Assembly (NCBI GenBank): GCA_963522035.1
Contig: CAUQYP010000004.1
Coordinates: 1-64,000 of the forward strand
DNA length: 64,000 nucleotides
From: Noviherbaspirillum_A sp963522035
GTDB taxonomy: Bacteria; Pseudomonadota; Gammaproteobacteria; Burkholderiales; Burkholderiaceae_D
Direction of reading: 5' to 3'
A model generated the notes under the pieces. It was given only the letters and a program-made list of their open reading frames with translations, ran no database searches and had not been told where the DNA came from. Position 1 is the stretch's first letter; every line of letters begins with the position of its first letter. Position numbers and translations under genes: made by a program. Shown here piece by piece: positions 36,695 through 45,747 of the stretch.

Positions 36695-36910
36695 ATGCTG
36701 GATAAAAATGGTATGACACGATCCGACCGTATATTGGGACGTGCGGCATCGTGGGTATTTTGGGCGATTATTGGCAGCATCAGCCTGATGCTAAAACTGT
36801 TTTACTCTATGCCGGATCGTTTTTCTAAAATGGGAAAGCCGATTAAATCGTCGCCCATTATTGTCGTGAATTCTACCGAAATAGAAGTACAGCACCGTAC
36901 TGGCGTTTAG
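36695..36910 (+). CDS. Small membrane protein or N-terminal relic of a GT4 gene
   Basis: 71 codons: a polar start, one hydrophobic helix (SWVFWAIIGSISLMLKLFY) and a basic tail. The helix and its flank resemble the N-terminus of the GT4 protein at 30940 (DRF...AWTIFWAIINVLCILLRI against DRI...SWVFWAIIGSISLMLKLF), so it may be a truncated copy rather than a true small protein. A bidirectional terminator starts 25 bases after its stop. The ribosome site is weak. Confidence 0.4.
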   Translation: MLDKNGMTRSDRILGRAASWVFWAIIGSISLMLKLFYSMPDRFSKMGKPIKSSPIIVVNSTEIEVQHRTGV

Positions 36911-37516
36911 TCGGTAGGTTTCTCGCACAGTTCTAACGGCCCGGGCGACTTTTCGACCGGGCCGTTTTTCATTTGGAGATTGACCAGGCGTTTGAGCAAC
37001 GCTGGTAGTTTTCCTTGCGCGCGGATCGTGGCGGTCGAGTGGGGTGCTTCAGGGATGTAGTTCTGATGTAGATTCAGGCTGCACTGCCGTACCGCTTTCA
37101 CCAGGTGTTTGCGGCTGGGCTCGAGTAATCCTATATGCTCGAGCAGTGGGCCGTCTTGTGTAATGCTGTGCTGGAAAATCGACGTCTCTTGCGCGTAAAA
37201 AACTCTGCCAAAATCGCGTGGAAAAGGCCAGTTATACCGACTATCCCTATTAATTCAACACTGTACTATCTCATCTAAGCCCGCATGGATACTGGCGCTT
37301 CCCTGTATTTCAGGGCTGACTAACCAGATGGTAATACGATTCAACATTAGGCAAGTCTCGCACCGTGATACTCCGGCATCGCATCAACTCGACTTCGTGT
37401 TGTTTTCCAGCGTGTACGTGGGTCCGCTTCAGTCTTGGTAGGCAAGTTACACGCTCGACGCCATGCATTAATTCGAAACGAAATTGCCAATGCCTGCTTT
37501 CGCATCGACGCATCAC
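36907..37516 (-). pseudogene. Decayed gene of unknown function
   Basis: Minus-strand frames read as one broken protein: RSITVRDLPNVESYYHL, then (after a shift) IQGSASIHAGLDEIVQC, a TGA, then INRDSRYNWPFPRDFGRVFY, QETSIFQHSITQDGPLLEHI and SLNLHQNYIPEAPHSTATIR. The lack of bias and smooth continuation across the breaks suggest a former enzyme. I do not recognise the family. The extreme 3' end runs over a hairpin terminator, so the last ~15 codons may not be original. Confidence 0.35.
36935..36969. terminator. Bidirectional Rho-independent terminator
   Basis: AACGGCCCGG (36935-36944) pairs with CCGGGCCGTT (36957-36966) around a 12-base loop; T-runs follow on the plus strand, and an A-poor tail on the other makes it better as a plus-strand terminator, after the small gene ending at 36910. 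Confidence 0.75.
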
Positions 37517-37615
37517 GCGTAATTCATCGGTCTTCAGTCAAAGTTGGCAGTAATCAAAACTTACTCCCTACATTCCCATAAGAACCAAATCGCTTATAGC
37601 CGACCAAGTGCCTGA

Positions 37616-39103
37616 TCAATTCAGCCCACGGGGAACAACACCTCGCTCCCCGCCGATTCGCGACCTAATCCGCGCCCAAAACCCCGCCCCAAGCAAATGC
37701 AACTCCGAAACCAACGGATGCCCAGTCAACCGCAAACTTACATACCATACTGTCGCCAACGGCAAGGCCATGATCAAAAGGACCACAATCGACGGCAGCG
37801 ACCCCGGCAGAACCGCCTTCAGCAACATCGCTGTCCCCATGCACACCAACGTCACAACCGCACTCGGCCATAACGCCACCAGCATGGAAGTGAACCGGTG
37901 GCGTAAAACGATGTAGTGCTGTGCCACAAGTACCGGAGCAGCAGCGATAGTCGCAGCGCAAATCGCCCAGGCGAAGCTTTCGATGTGCCCATTAAACAGA
38001 ACCACGCCGAATGTAATGCGCGTGACAAGCGTCACGAAAGTCGGCACTGCCGATAGATAGGGGCGACCGATTGCGGTCAATGCAATCGAGGTGTAATTAA
38101 AGACGATACCAATGCTCGCCGCTATGGCGAGTGCACTGATGGCAGGTACTGCAGGCAGCCACTTGGGTCCGTACAGTGTGATGATAATTTCATGGCTAAG
38201 CAAATAGGTCAGGCCGAAAGCTGGCCAGGCAACGGCAGTCACTAGAGATGTAGCCCGATTGAGCAGCGGACCCAACGGGTCTCCGCGATGATGCGCTTGC
38301 GCAATGTAGGAAATCGATCCGTAGTTCATGGTGCTTCCGGCGATATGTCCAAAGATCCCCATTGTCGAGCTCGCTCTGCTGAAATAGCCCACCAGCGCGG
38401 CGTTACCCAACTTACCGAGAAGTATGTCGGCGATGGCATTGTTTATAGAGTTCATGCAGTTAGTCAACAACGTACCAACGCCGAAGTGGACCACGTTACG
38501 CCAATGTCGAAACGATGGCAGCCATGGCATATTTTTGGGCCGCATCAAGGTCAGGATGCATCCGCAGGCAACGATATTTGCCAGGTTCGCCCACGCCATG
38601 CTCATGGCGCCGAAGTCAAGGAAAGCGAGGCCGAGGCAGGTGAAGGCGAAGACGGCAGTGCCTACAATGTTCACAATTGCCTGCTTGCCAGCTTCGAATT
38701 CGCGGGCCAGCAATGCTGTTGTTACCGTGCCAAAGGGAATGAAAAGGAAGCCAATGGCCAGGACTTCCATGACGGGCACCATCTTCGGTTCCGCGAACCA
38801 GCGTCCAATCCAGGGGCTTGCGAGGAAAAGACCAAGAGCGAGCAGCCAAGATGTCGTAAAAACCACGCCTGTTGCAGCACGTATCTTTTGTGGGGTGAGT
38901 TCGCGTTCCTGCTGAAGGTAGGTACCGATGCCGAAATCTCGAAAAATATGCGCCATGTTGACGAATACGATAGTCATCGAGTAAACGCCAAGCTCACCTG
39001 GGCTGAGCTGTCGTGCGAGCACCAGGCTGACGATGAAGCCAACGATGGTCAAACCCGAGGAGGAAAAGAAGTTGATCACTAAAGATCGTCGCAGTTTTAC
39101 CAT
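37616..39103 (-). CDS. Wzx-type polysaccharide flippase (oligosaccharide translocase)
   Basis: A 495-residue membrane protein with 12-14 helices of the MOP/PST superfamily. RSLVINFFSSSGLTIVGFIVSLVLARQLSPGELGVYS is the usual N-terminus; AAIVGYFSRAS-type (here AALVGYFSRAS) and GSTMNYGSISYIAQAHHRG follow mid-protein, and LYGPKWLPAVPAISALAIA ends the core. It flips lipid-linked repeat units to the periplasm. It is alone on the minus strand; a truncated relative lies at 44370-44698. Confidence 0.88.
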   Translation of the reverse strand: MVKLRRSLVINFFSSSGLTIVGFIVSLVLARQLSPGELGVYSMTIVFVNMAHIFRDFGIGTYLQQERELTPQKIRAATGVVFTTSWLLALGLFLASPWIGRWFAEPKMVPVMEVLAIGFLFIPFGTVTTALLAREFEAGKQAIVNIVGTAVFAFTCLGLAFLDFGAMSMAWANLANIVACGCILTLMRPKNMPWLPSFRHWRNVVHFGVGTLLTNCMNSINNAIADILLGKLGNAALVGYFSRASSTMGIFGHIAGSTMNYGSISYIAQAHHRGDPLGPLLNRATSLVTAVAWPAFGLTYLLSHEIIITLYGPKWLPAVPAISALAIAASIGIVFNYTSIALTAIGRPYLSAVPTFVTLVTRITFGVVLFNGHIESFAWAICAATIAAAPVLVAQHYIVLRHRFTSMLVALWPSAVVTLVCMGTAMLLKAVLPGSLPSIVVLLIMALPLATVWYVSLRLTGHPLVSELHLLGAGFWARIRSRIGGERGVVPRGLN

Positions 39104-39648
39104 GAGCGGAAGAGAAAAGTGCGAAAAGGAGATTTAAACAAGATGAATAGTAGCCGAGAGCTTGGTTGTGAATAGGACCGATGCTAGAACGCATTCCCCG
39201 CAGCAATCAGAAGGACGATTGGTCAGGAACGTGATTGTCGAAGCCGGATGTAAAGTGCAGACTGCGAGTCACATTGGCCGGATAATACTCAAGACACCCG
39301 GTAGGCATCTTGTCGGAACGCAATATCGCCACCCCCATTTTGACTTAAAAGTTGGTTAAGCAGTTCCATCTTGTTATGCGTCATGCGCCTCCCGCTCCTG
39401 GACGCGATTATACGATCGCGAAGACCGCTTTCTGCTTTTTCCAACATTTTCAGCCTCTGGAGCCGCCATCTGGGCGAGGACGGCGAAGATCTTGGCGATT
39501 TGCTGAAAAGTATTTATGCGCTAAGTATGTTTTGCTTGTGCAACAGCATGATGATCTGCACCCCGATCGCGCATAATCTGCGGTCCATCCGTGTCTAGAT
39601 TGCAAAGATAATCAGGCTTTTACGAATATCCATCAGAATCAAGTTTTT
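39104..39648. other. Divergent region between flippase and GT32 genes
   Basis: About 545 bases. A plus-strand frame at 39371-39598 (reading DAIIRSRRPLSAFSNIF and LLKSIYALSMFCL) could be the tail of a lost gene but has no recognisable relative here. Otherwise empty. Confidence 0.35.
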
Positions 39649-39978
39649 ATGCAATTCCTAAGACTTCTCGAGCCGAAAATTAATCAGCAGCATACGCTGA
39701 TGGTTCTGCCAGACGTGGCGCCCGTAAATGCAATTCCACGCATTATCCACCAGACTTTTTCGATTCGACAGCTGTCCCGCCAAATTAGGGAACAAGTTGC
39801 CCGGTTGAAGGCGATGATCGCAACTATTATTACAAACATCGATCTTTACCTTCCGAACGTGTACGGCGTTGGACAATACGGGGTAATGCGGGTCACCGGA
39901 CCGATTGCCTATGCAAATTCCGATTTTTGCCAGACCTACGAAAAATCGGCTGGCGCAGAATTAGAAACTCCCATATAG
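39649..39978 (+). pseudogene. GT32 glycosyltransferase gene with large internal deletion
   Basis: The first ~55 codons match the N-terminus of the GT32 paralogues (IPRIIHQTFSIRQLSRQI, EQVARLKAM) and the remainder matches their late region (NIDLYLPNVYGVGQYGVMRV, VTGPIAYA), but roughly 130 residues between, including the metal-site block, are gone. The join is in frame. After VTGPIAYA the sequence diverges and stops early. It lies 18 bases before the intact paralogue at 39997, so it looks like a tandem duplicate that collapsed. Confidence 0.85.
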
Positions 39979-39996
39979 AATTCCCATAGGTCGTTA

Positions 39997-40872
39997 ATGA
40001 ATTTATTCAAGCACGTCTTCCCGAAACTGAACCAGCAGCCGCAATTGCACGTTCTGCCGCATGTGGCCGAAGGTAGCTGTATTCCGAAGATAATCCACCA
40101 GACTTACGCAAAAAGCGAATTGCCGGCGGAATTGCTGGAAAACCAGCGCCGTTTGCAGGACATGAACCCCGGATGGGAATACCGGTTTTACAGGGACGAC
40201 GATATTGTCGAGTTCATCCGGGAGAACTATGGGCCGGAGATACTAGGCTATTACAATCGCATCAGTCTTCTGTACGGTGCGGCACGTGCCGATCTATTTC
40301 GCTATCTGGTCGTCTATAAATGCGGCGGTGTGTATCTGGACATAAAAAGCTCGCTGAATACGCCTTTCGATCGCTTCCTGCGGGACGATGACACTTATCT
40401 CCTTGCCCAATGGGAGAATGAGGAAGACGAAGAGTTCGCCGGATGGGGTTTTCATTACGACCTGCGCAGTATCGAAGGCGGCGAATACCAGCAGTGGCAT
40501 GTCGCGGCGGCGCCAGGACATCCTTTCCTGCGTTCGGTATTGCAAAACGTGTTGAAAAACATCGATCTCTATATTCCAGCCTTGCACGCTGTAGGCAAGC
40601 GCGGTGTGGTTCGCCTCACGGGGCCGATCGCCTATACGCTTGCGATCCAACCTCTGCTCGGCTCCTGCAGGCATCGCGTCATTACGCGGCAAACGCCGTT
40701 TCCCTTTCGGTACAGCATCTACCCATACGATGCCCACATCGGCCTGCTTTCTACCCATTATTCGCAACGCACCGAACCCGTGGTCAAAATTGGTCCTACG
40801 AAGCGCTTGTACTCGACGCTTTTACAGGGCCTGAACAAGTTGGACGACAGGATCAGACGAAAGGCGGTGTAA
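39997..40872 (+). CDS. GT32-type glycosyltransferase (OCH1-like)
   Basis: A 291-residue paralogue of the gene at 10906-11790. IPKIIHQTYAKSELP (29-43), MNPGWEYRFYRDDDI, GAARADLFRYLVVYKCGGVYLDIK and GVVRLTGPIAYTLAI are intact; the metal-site block again reads D-I-K. It is preceded by the collapsed copy and followed 63 bases on by a GT2, with which it likely forms an operon. The ribosome site is weak; the ATG at 39997 fits the paralogue starts. Confidence 0.88.
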   Translation: MNLFKHVFPKLNQQPQLHVLPHVAEGSCIPKIIHQTYAKSELPAELLENQRRLQDMNPGWEYRFYRDDDIVEFIRENYGPEILGYYNRISLLYGAARADLFRYLVVYKCGGVYLDIKSSLNTPFDRFLRDDDTYLLAQWENEEDEEFAGWGFHYDLRSIEGGEYQQWHVAAAPGHPFLRSVLQNVLKNIDLYIPALHAVGKRGVVRLTGPIAYTLAIQPLLGSCRHRVITRQTPFPFRYSIYPYDAHIGLLSTHYSQRTEPVVKIGPTKRLYSTLLQGLNKLDDRIRRKAV

Positions 40873-40935
40873 GTGCCAGTTAACAATCCTCATACTGTTC
40901 TCGTCCATTACCCTCTATAAATTCCGGAGCAAGAA

Positions 40936-41919
40936 ATGCGTCTTACCTGCGGCATTGCCCTATGTACTTATAACGGGCAAAAATTCCTGGAAGAGCAATT
41001 GGCGAGCATCGTCGCCCAGCAGCATTTGCCCGATTCGATCGTAATCTGTGACGATTGCTCTTCCGACCAGACGTGGGAAATTTTGCAGGCTTTCGAGGCT
41101 GCGTCGCCAGTGCCTGTGACGATTGTTCGGCATGCCGCCCAGAAGGGCGTCGTGAAGAATTTCGAAGCCGCAGTGAGGCTGCTGCAGACGGACATCATTT
41201 TCCTGTGCGACCAGGACGATCTCTGGCTACCAGGAAAAATATCGACCATCGCCGCGCTGTTCGAGTCTGATCCCGAGGCAAGTCTGGTTTTTACCGATGC
41301 CGTGCTGGTCGATGAACAGGCGCAAGAATTGGGCGGGTCGCTGTTTTCTGAACTTCAGATCAGTCGCCAAGAGGAATGGGCCTTGAGTCATGGAAAGGCA
41401 TTCGAAGTCTTGTGTCGACGCAACGTCATTACTGGCGCCACCACCTCATTTCGCCGTTCGCTGCTCGATGTGGCCTTGCCATTTCCCACTTCTTATTTGC
41501 ATGATGAATGGCTGGGTCTTATTGCGGCAGCGACAGGCAAGGTTGTGAAGTTGCCCGATCCGACGATCAAGTATCGGCAGCACGGTAAGAATGTGGTTGG
41601 CGTGAAGAAGCTGACATCCATCGAGATATTAAAGCGCCTCAGGTGGAGTATGAATGAATTTCGGTCGCGCCATTTTGCAGTCGAACGGGTCGATTTTCGG
41701 TCTGCGTTGGCAGAACGCCTGGAGTTACTCCCTGGCATCGCCGACGACGTCGTACATCAGTGCCAAAAGTCCGTGGCTTTCGCACAGTTCCGGGCAAACC
41801 TGCCCAGGCGCTTTTTATTGCGCCTGCCGGCCGTGCTATGGATGGCGGTGAAAGGTGAATACCGGCAGTTTGAAGACTTCTGGAAAAGCAATGTCTTCCG
41901 CGACCTGCTGCACAAGTAA
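40936..41919 (+). CDS. GT2 family glycosyltransferase (rhamnosyltransferase-like)
   Basis: A 327-residue GT2: CGIALCTYNGQKFLEEQLASI, IVICDDCSSDQTWEIL, IFLCDQDDLWLPGKI (metal site D-Q-D-D) and a YLHDEWLGLIAA catalytic-region block, the pattern of WsaF/rhamnosyltransferase relatives. A GGAG site lies before the ATG. A dead copy of this gene is at 22969-23404. It is downstream of the GT32 gene on the same strand. Confidence 0.88.
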   Translation: MRLTCGIALCTYNGQKFLEEQLASIVAQQHLPDSIVICDDCSSDQTWEILQAFEAASPVPVTIVRHAAQKGVVKNFEAAVRLLQTDIIFLCDQDDLWLPGKISTIAALFESDPEASLVFTDAVLVDEQAQELGGSLFSELQISRQEEWALSHGKAFEVLCRRNVITGATTSFRRSLLDVALPFPTSYLHDEWLGLIAAATGKVVKLPDPTIKYRQHGKNVVGVKKLTSIEILKRLRWSMNEFRSRHFAVERVDFRSALAERLELLPGIADDVVHQCQKSVAFAQFRANLPRRFLLRLPAVLWMAVKGEYRQFEDFWKSNVFRDLLHK

Positions 41920-41988
41920 AACTCAAGTGACTTTGCACCGAAGGTAATCGAATCCGCTTATTTTATTGATGCGTTTGACTTTTTTTCC

Positions 41989-43068
41989 TCAAAGCTTGTT
42001 TGCCAGGTGTTTGGCGTGCTGAACCATCAACACCTTGCGCAACAGCTTGATATATACGGGCACCTTGCGCTCCAGCACAGGCGGGCCGCCAATGCCGTGT
42101 ATGCCGTCGCCAATGCCAAGCAGGCAGGCTCGCGCCTTGTCATGCCGTGCCTTCGACATCAGAATGTTTGCCATGAACATGGAACGGTCAATCAGCCTCA
42201 GATGTATCCATCGCCTGTATTGCGGCGGCGTGTGGGTCAGCCAGAAGCGCAGACCATTACGCGCCATTAAATAAAAGAAATAAGGCGGACGGTGCGCCTC
42301 GTCGGACGCAAAACGCACATGCCTTGATCGGGCGTCGAAAGCCATCCGGCTGCTCCATCCGCCATTGGACAAACGCGCGCCGATATCGTCGTCTTCATAA
42401 TAAGCAAACAGCTTGGTCTCGAGCGGGCCTACCTGTTTCAGTGCCTCGACCCGATACAGCACAACTGTTCCCTGCACCCACATCGTTTCCGGAGATTCGG
42501 CTTCCCAGGCGCGCGCTTCATCGATCGACCCGGCTCTTACTGACTCAAGACGTTTCCAGTCGTGCTTGGCGCCACAAAAGTCGATCGAAGCTGGATCGTC
42601 CGCGGCAACCGTAATCGGCGCGGCGGCGCCGCAGTCTGGATGTCTTGCCATTAACTGGACAAGCTTTCCCAAGCAATCGCGCTCGACGACGGCGTCACTA
42701 TTGACGAGCCAGATGAAATCGGCCTTTTCGTCGATTGCCATTTGAATAGTGATATTGTGGCCGCCGGCAAAGCCCAAATTGACTTCCTGCCGCAACAGGG
42801 TCACGGGCAAGCTTGCCGTTCCGGCATTGAGTAAATTCCAATCGACTTCTGCAGAGCCGTTATCGATCACAACGATCTTGACCGCGATTGCAGGATTGTC
42901 ATCCGCTGCGAGCAGCGACTTGATGCACTCGAGCGTAGTAGCGGCCGTATTCCAGTTCAAAACGCTAATAAGGACAAACTTTTTTACAGCATCGGTCACG
43001 CTGTCAGGCGGCTGGGTTTCGAGATTCACGATTGGGTTTTCTAAGAGTACGGGCTGGAGTCGAAACAT
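41989..43068 (-). CDS. GT2 family glycosyltransferase
   Basis: A 359-residue GT2: FVLISVLNWNTAATTLECIKSL, IVVIDNGSAEVDW, NLGFAGGHNITIQMA, WLVNSDAVV, and FAYYEDDDIGARLSNGGW. It is a paralogue of 12289-13299 with the same block order. As drawn from the ATG at 43068 it overlaps the upstream GT2 by 65 bases; a GTG at 42999 would nearly remove the overlap, and the first ~25 residues carry no conserved text. It is co-transcribed with the GT2 upstream. Confidence 0.87.
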   Translation of the reverse strand: MFRLQPVLLENPIVNLETQPPDSVTDAVKKFVLISVLNWNTAATTLECIKSLLAADDNPAIAVKIVVIDNGSAEVDWNLLNAGTASLPVTLLRQEVNLGFAGGHNITIQMAIDEKADFIWLVNSDAVVERDCLGKLVQLMARHPDCGAAAPITVAADDPASIDFCGAKHDWKRLESVRAGSIDEARAWEAESPETMWVQGTVVLYRVEALKQVGPLETKLFAYYEDDDIGARLSNGGWSSRMAFDARSRHVRFASDEAHRPPYFFYLMARNGLRFWLTHTPPQYRRWIHLRLIDRSMFMANILMSKARHDKARACLLGIGDGIHGIGGPPVLERKVPVYIKLLRKVLMVQHAKHLANKL

Positions 43069-44047
43069 CGGTCTTTTCTTTTGGAAGCTGCATGATATTG
43101 TGCAGCTCCCATTTCCTGAACCTCGTGTAAAAAAACATGATCAGGCTTTTGATCCGAAAACGATAAGTCGTCGGCCTGTTTTCAAGTAAAGGAAATACGG
43201 CGCCGGCAATTTTGAATCGTCGCGTTCGGAAACTTTCGTAAAAAACCTTATCGTAGCGTTTGTGCATCGCTTCCAGCAAAACGTGACGATACTGTTCTGC
43301 AAAAGGATGATGGCGCAGAACGAACTTCAAGATTTCTACCTCTCCCAAGGCTGCACGGAGGCGGTCGTACGAATCATTGCCTTCATGGCGCCTGATTCGC
43401 ACCAGTGGAAGCGTGCACATGGCGATCTTGCCGTTCGCAATGGCGCGTAAGGTGTACTCCCAGTCTTCGGAAGGAACCCGGTCGAACACCGGGTCGAAGC
43501 CCCCGATACTTTCGTAGAAATGCCGATTGATGGTTACGCCGCTTGCCACCAGCGGCTGAAATACGGTCGTCCTGGCATACAGGTCCGGGATGTCGGTCAA
43601 AAGGTCGCCGTCGACATTGGCGCCATCGAGAAAGCCCTTCGGCGCCCAGGACAGATTGTCTTCCAGTATTTGGTCGCCACAAAAGCTCTGATAGTTCGAA
43701 TAAATGCTATCGATTTCAGGATGCGCGGCAAGCAGTCCTCCTATCGTGTGCAGAAATTCTGGCTGCAGCAAATCATCGGAGTCGCACAAAGTGACATATT
43801 TACTTGTCGCCGTTGCGACGCCCAAGTTACGAGCCGCCTGCACGCCGATTTTTTTCGACGGAATTACGCGGATACGCTGGCCGAATTGCTGTAACTGAAG
43901 CAGGGTGTCGTCGGTCGATGCGTCATCGACGACAATGATCTCGGCAAAGCGAACTGTCTGGTCTAGCGCCGCCTGCACAGTATGGACGACAAGCGGCGCC
44001 CGGTTATGTGTCGGTATGACTAGGGAAACGTCTGGCTGTTGATTCAA
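43004..44047 (-). CDS. GT2 family glycosyltransferase
   Basis: About 347 residues: DVSLVIPTHNRAPLVVHTVQAAL, IIVVDDASTDDT, RNLGVATATSKYVTLCDSDDLL (metal site) and GGFDPVFDRVPSEDWEYTLR (catalytic E-D-W). I favour the TTG at 44047, which has an AAGGTG site seven bases upstream and begins right at the conserved fold; an ATG at 44116 would add 23 residues of unlikely leader. First gene of a two-gene minus-strand operon with the GT2 at 41989. Confidence 0.85.
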   Translation of the reverse strand: MNQQPDVSLVIPTHNRAPLVVHTVQAALDQTVRFAEIIVVDDASTDDTLLQLQQFGQRIRVIPSKKIGVQAARNLGVATATSKYVTLCDSDDLLQPEFLHTIGGLLAAHPEIDSIYSNYQSFCGDQILEDNLSWAPKGFLDGANVDGDLLTDIPDLYARTTVFQPLVASGVTINRHFYESIGGFDPVFDRVPSEDWEYTLRAIANGKIAMCTLPLVRIRRHEGNDSYDRLRAALGEVEILKFVLRHHPFAEQYRHVLLEAMHKRYDKVFYESFRTRRFKIAGAVFPLLENRPTTYRFRIKSLIMFFYTRFRKWELHNIMQLPKEKTDVSTPARTLRKPNRESRNPAA

Positions 44048-44369
44048 AATTACACCTTGTAGATTAAGTCCACATTCACGAACATCACGGCAATTCAGCA
44101 CCAAGCTAACTAACAACTATGTATTTAAAGGGTGGATCTTCAATTTTTAATTTGGAAATATTTCATCTGGCAACTATAACGCCCCGTCTCTCTGGCAAAG
44201 GTCCGTCGGGGAGGGCGTTATTATACAAACAGCCAAGGCTTTCCATCCCCTGCGAGGTCTTGCACCATAGAACGGCTGATAGATTAAAAGAGGCCGGGGG
44301 TAGACGACCAGTGCCGGCATGGAATTGCACATCCAGAACTTGATAGACAACGATCGTTGTAGCAAGCCA
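44048..44369. other. Intergenic region
   Basis: Holds the probable promoter of the minus-strand GT2 pair and the junction with the wzx remnant. Nothing else seen. Confidence 0.35.
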
Positions 44370-44698
44370 TTAAGCTTACTCGATCGGTTAAACGCGCTAA
44401 GCAACTCGTTCCCTCACGTCCTGCCGGGAAAGCTCAGCAACGCGCGGTCGGCCTGTTCAGCCGTGCCAACTCGACAGTGGCCCTGTTCGCTTACGTTGCG
44501 GGTTCCACTATCAGCTATGGCACTGTCGCCTACATGTCGCAGTCGGACCATCGAGGCGAATCCTTCGCGCACACGCTGGGCCGTACGACGCCACTTCTCA
44601 ACAGCGCCGCTTGGCCAGCGTACGCGCTGAAAGCTTTGCTACGGCATAATGTCGTCTTCACTTTGTATGGCTTTATCTCGTGCCCTTCATGTCAATAA
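44370..44698 (+). pseudogene. Fragment of a Wzx-type flippase gene
   Basis: Two plus-strand frames match the middle of the intact flippase at 37616-39103: LNALSNSFPHVLPGKLSNA against MNSINNAIADILLGKLGNA, then (after a frameshift) LFAYVAGSTISYGTVAYMSQ against IFGHIAGSTMNYGSISYIAQ and VVFTLYG against IIITLYG. Both ends are missing. Its frame runs into the start of the GT32 gene at 44689, so wzx and GT32 were probably once neighbours in one operon on this strand. Confidence 0.8.
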
Positions 44699-45576
44699 AA
44701 AAACTGCTAATCCCCCAGCTCAACTGTGCCCCGCGCCGCGATTTACTCGATACATTCGAGGCTGGCACGTCGATTCCACGCATTATTCACCAAACGTTTT
44801 ACGAGCGGCAGTTATCGGATCACCTGCAAGAAAATGTGGACCGGTTGCGCGCATTAAATCCTGGCTGGGAATACCGGTTTTACGACGACAACGATATCGC
44901 CACGTTCATCAAAGGAAATTACCCGTCATGGGTGTGGGATTATTTCGAACGCATCGATCCGCGCTATGGCGCTGCGCGCGCCGATTTTTTCCGATACCTG
45001 CTGATGTACAAGGTAGGTGGCCTGTACCTGGACATCAAGAGCACGGCCACGCGACCGCTCGATTCCGTCCTGAAGCCTGACGACCGCTTCATCCTGTCGC
45101 AGTGGTATTTACCGAATGGAGAATTCGAACATTCCGAAGGTTTCATCTATGACCTGCGCCATATACCCGGCGGAGAATTCCAGCAATGGCACATCCTGTG
45201 CGCACCGGGCCATCCGTTCATGAAAGCGGTCCTGGAAGCAGTCATGGCCAACATCGACGCCTACGATCCTTATCTGCATCAGACTGGCAAGCGCGGGGTC
45301 TTGCGCGTTACCGGACCGATCGCTTATACACTGGCAATCCGGCGCATCATGGCGGATCATCCGCACCGCAATGTTGATGGCCGCAACGAGATTGGCCTGG
45401 AATACAACGTCTACGGCGGAGACATGCAACACGTCACGGTCTTCAAAGGCCATTATTCGAAACAGACGGCGTCTATCGTGCGTCTTAGTCCGCTCAAACG
45501 CCTGGTGAGCCAGGTGTATGCGCTAGGTCAATACCTGCATGATCGCGTGCGCGATCCGGCCAAGCTTAAAGGCTGA
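44689..45576 (+). CDS. GT32-type glycosyltransferase (OCH1-like)
   Basis: A 295-residue GT32 paralogue of 10906 and 39997. IPRIIHQTFYERQLS, LNPGWEYRFYDDND, GAARADFFRYLLMYKVGGLYLDIK and GVLRVTGPIAYTLAI are intact, with the same D-I-K metal-site variant. A GTG at 44680 is in frame three codons earlier; I use the ATG at 44689, which fits the paralogues. No clear ribosome site or promoter is visible because the upstream DNA is the flippase remnant. It is the last glycan gene before the core-like region. Confidence 0.87.
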   Translation: MSIKKLLIPQLNCAPRRDLLDTFEAGTSIPRIIHQTFYERQLSDHLQENVDRLRALNPGWEYRFYDDNDIATFIKGNYPSWVWDYFERIDPRYGAARADFFRYLLMYKVGGLYLDIKSTATRPLDSVLKPDDRFILSQWYLPNGEFEHSEGFIYDLRHIPGGEFQQWHILCAPGHPFMKAVLEAVMANIDAYDPYLHQTGKRGVLRVTGPIAYTLAIRRIMADHPHRNVDGRNEIGLEYNVYGGDMQHVTVFKGHYSKQTASIVRLSPLKRLVSQVYALGQYLHDRVRDPAKLKG

Positions 45577-45695
45577 AAATCAGGTGCAGTTGTCGCTGCG
45601 GCGGCAGTTTCCTGCGGTAATACAGGTGAGACGGCCGGTGATTCCGGACAAACACGGGCGCACCATCCTATCCACCCACCCCCACCAAACCTCTG

Positions 45696-45716
45696 TATAA
45701 TTTTGCACGGTCGTGC
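45696..45716 (+). promoter_or_regulatory. Promoter -10 and palindromic operator for acyl-CoA dehydrogenase operon
   Basis: TATAAT (45696-45701) is directly followed by GCACGGTCGTGC (45705-45716), which has perfect five-base arms and would cover the transcription start. A similar palindrome, GTACGATCGTAC, stands before the kinase/acyl-CoA dehydrogenase operon at 52577-52588. The pattern suits a TetR-type acyl-CoA-responsive repressor (inference). No good -35 is visible. Confidence 0.6.
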
Positions 45717-45747
45717 TTTTTACACAGCCCAAAATAATGGAGGCAGC

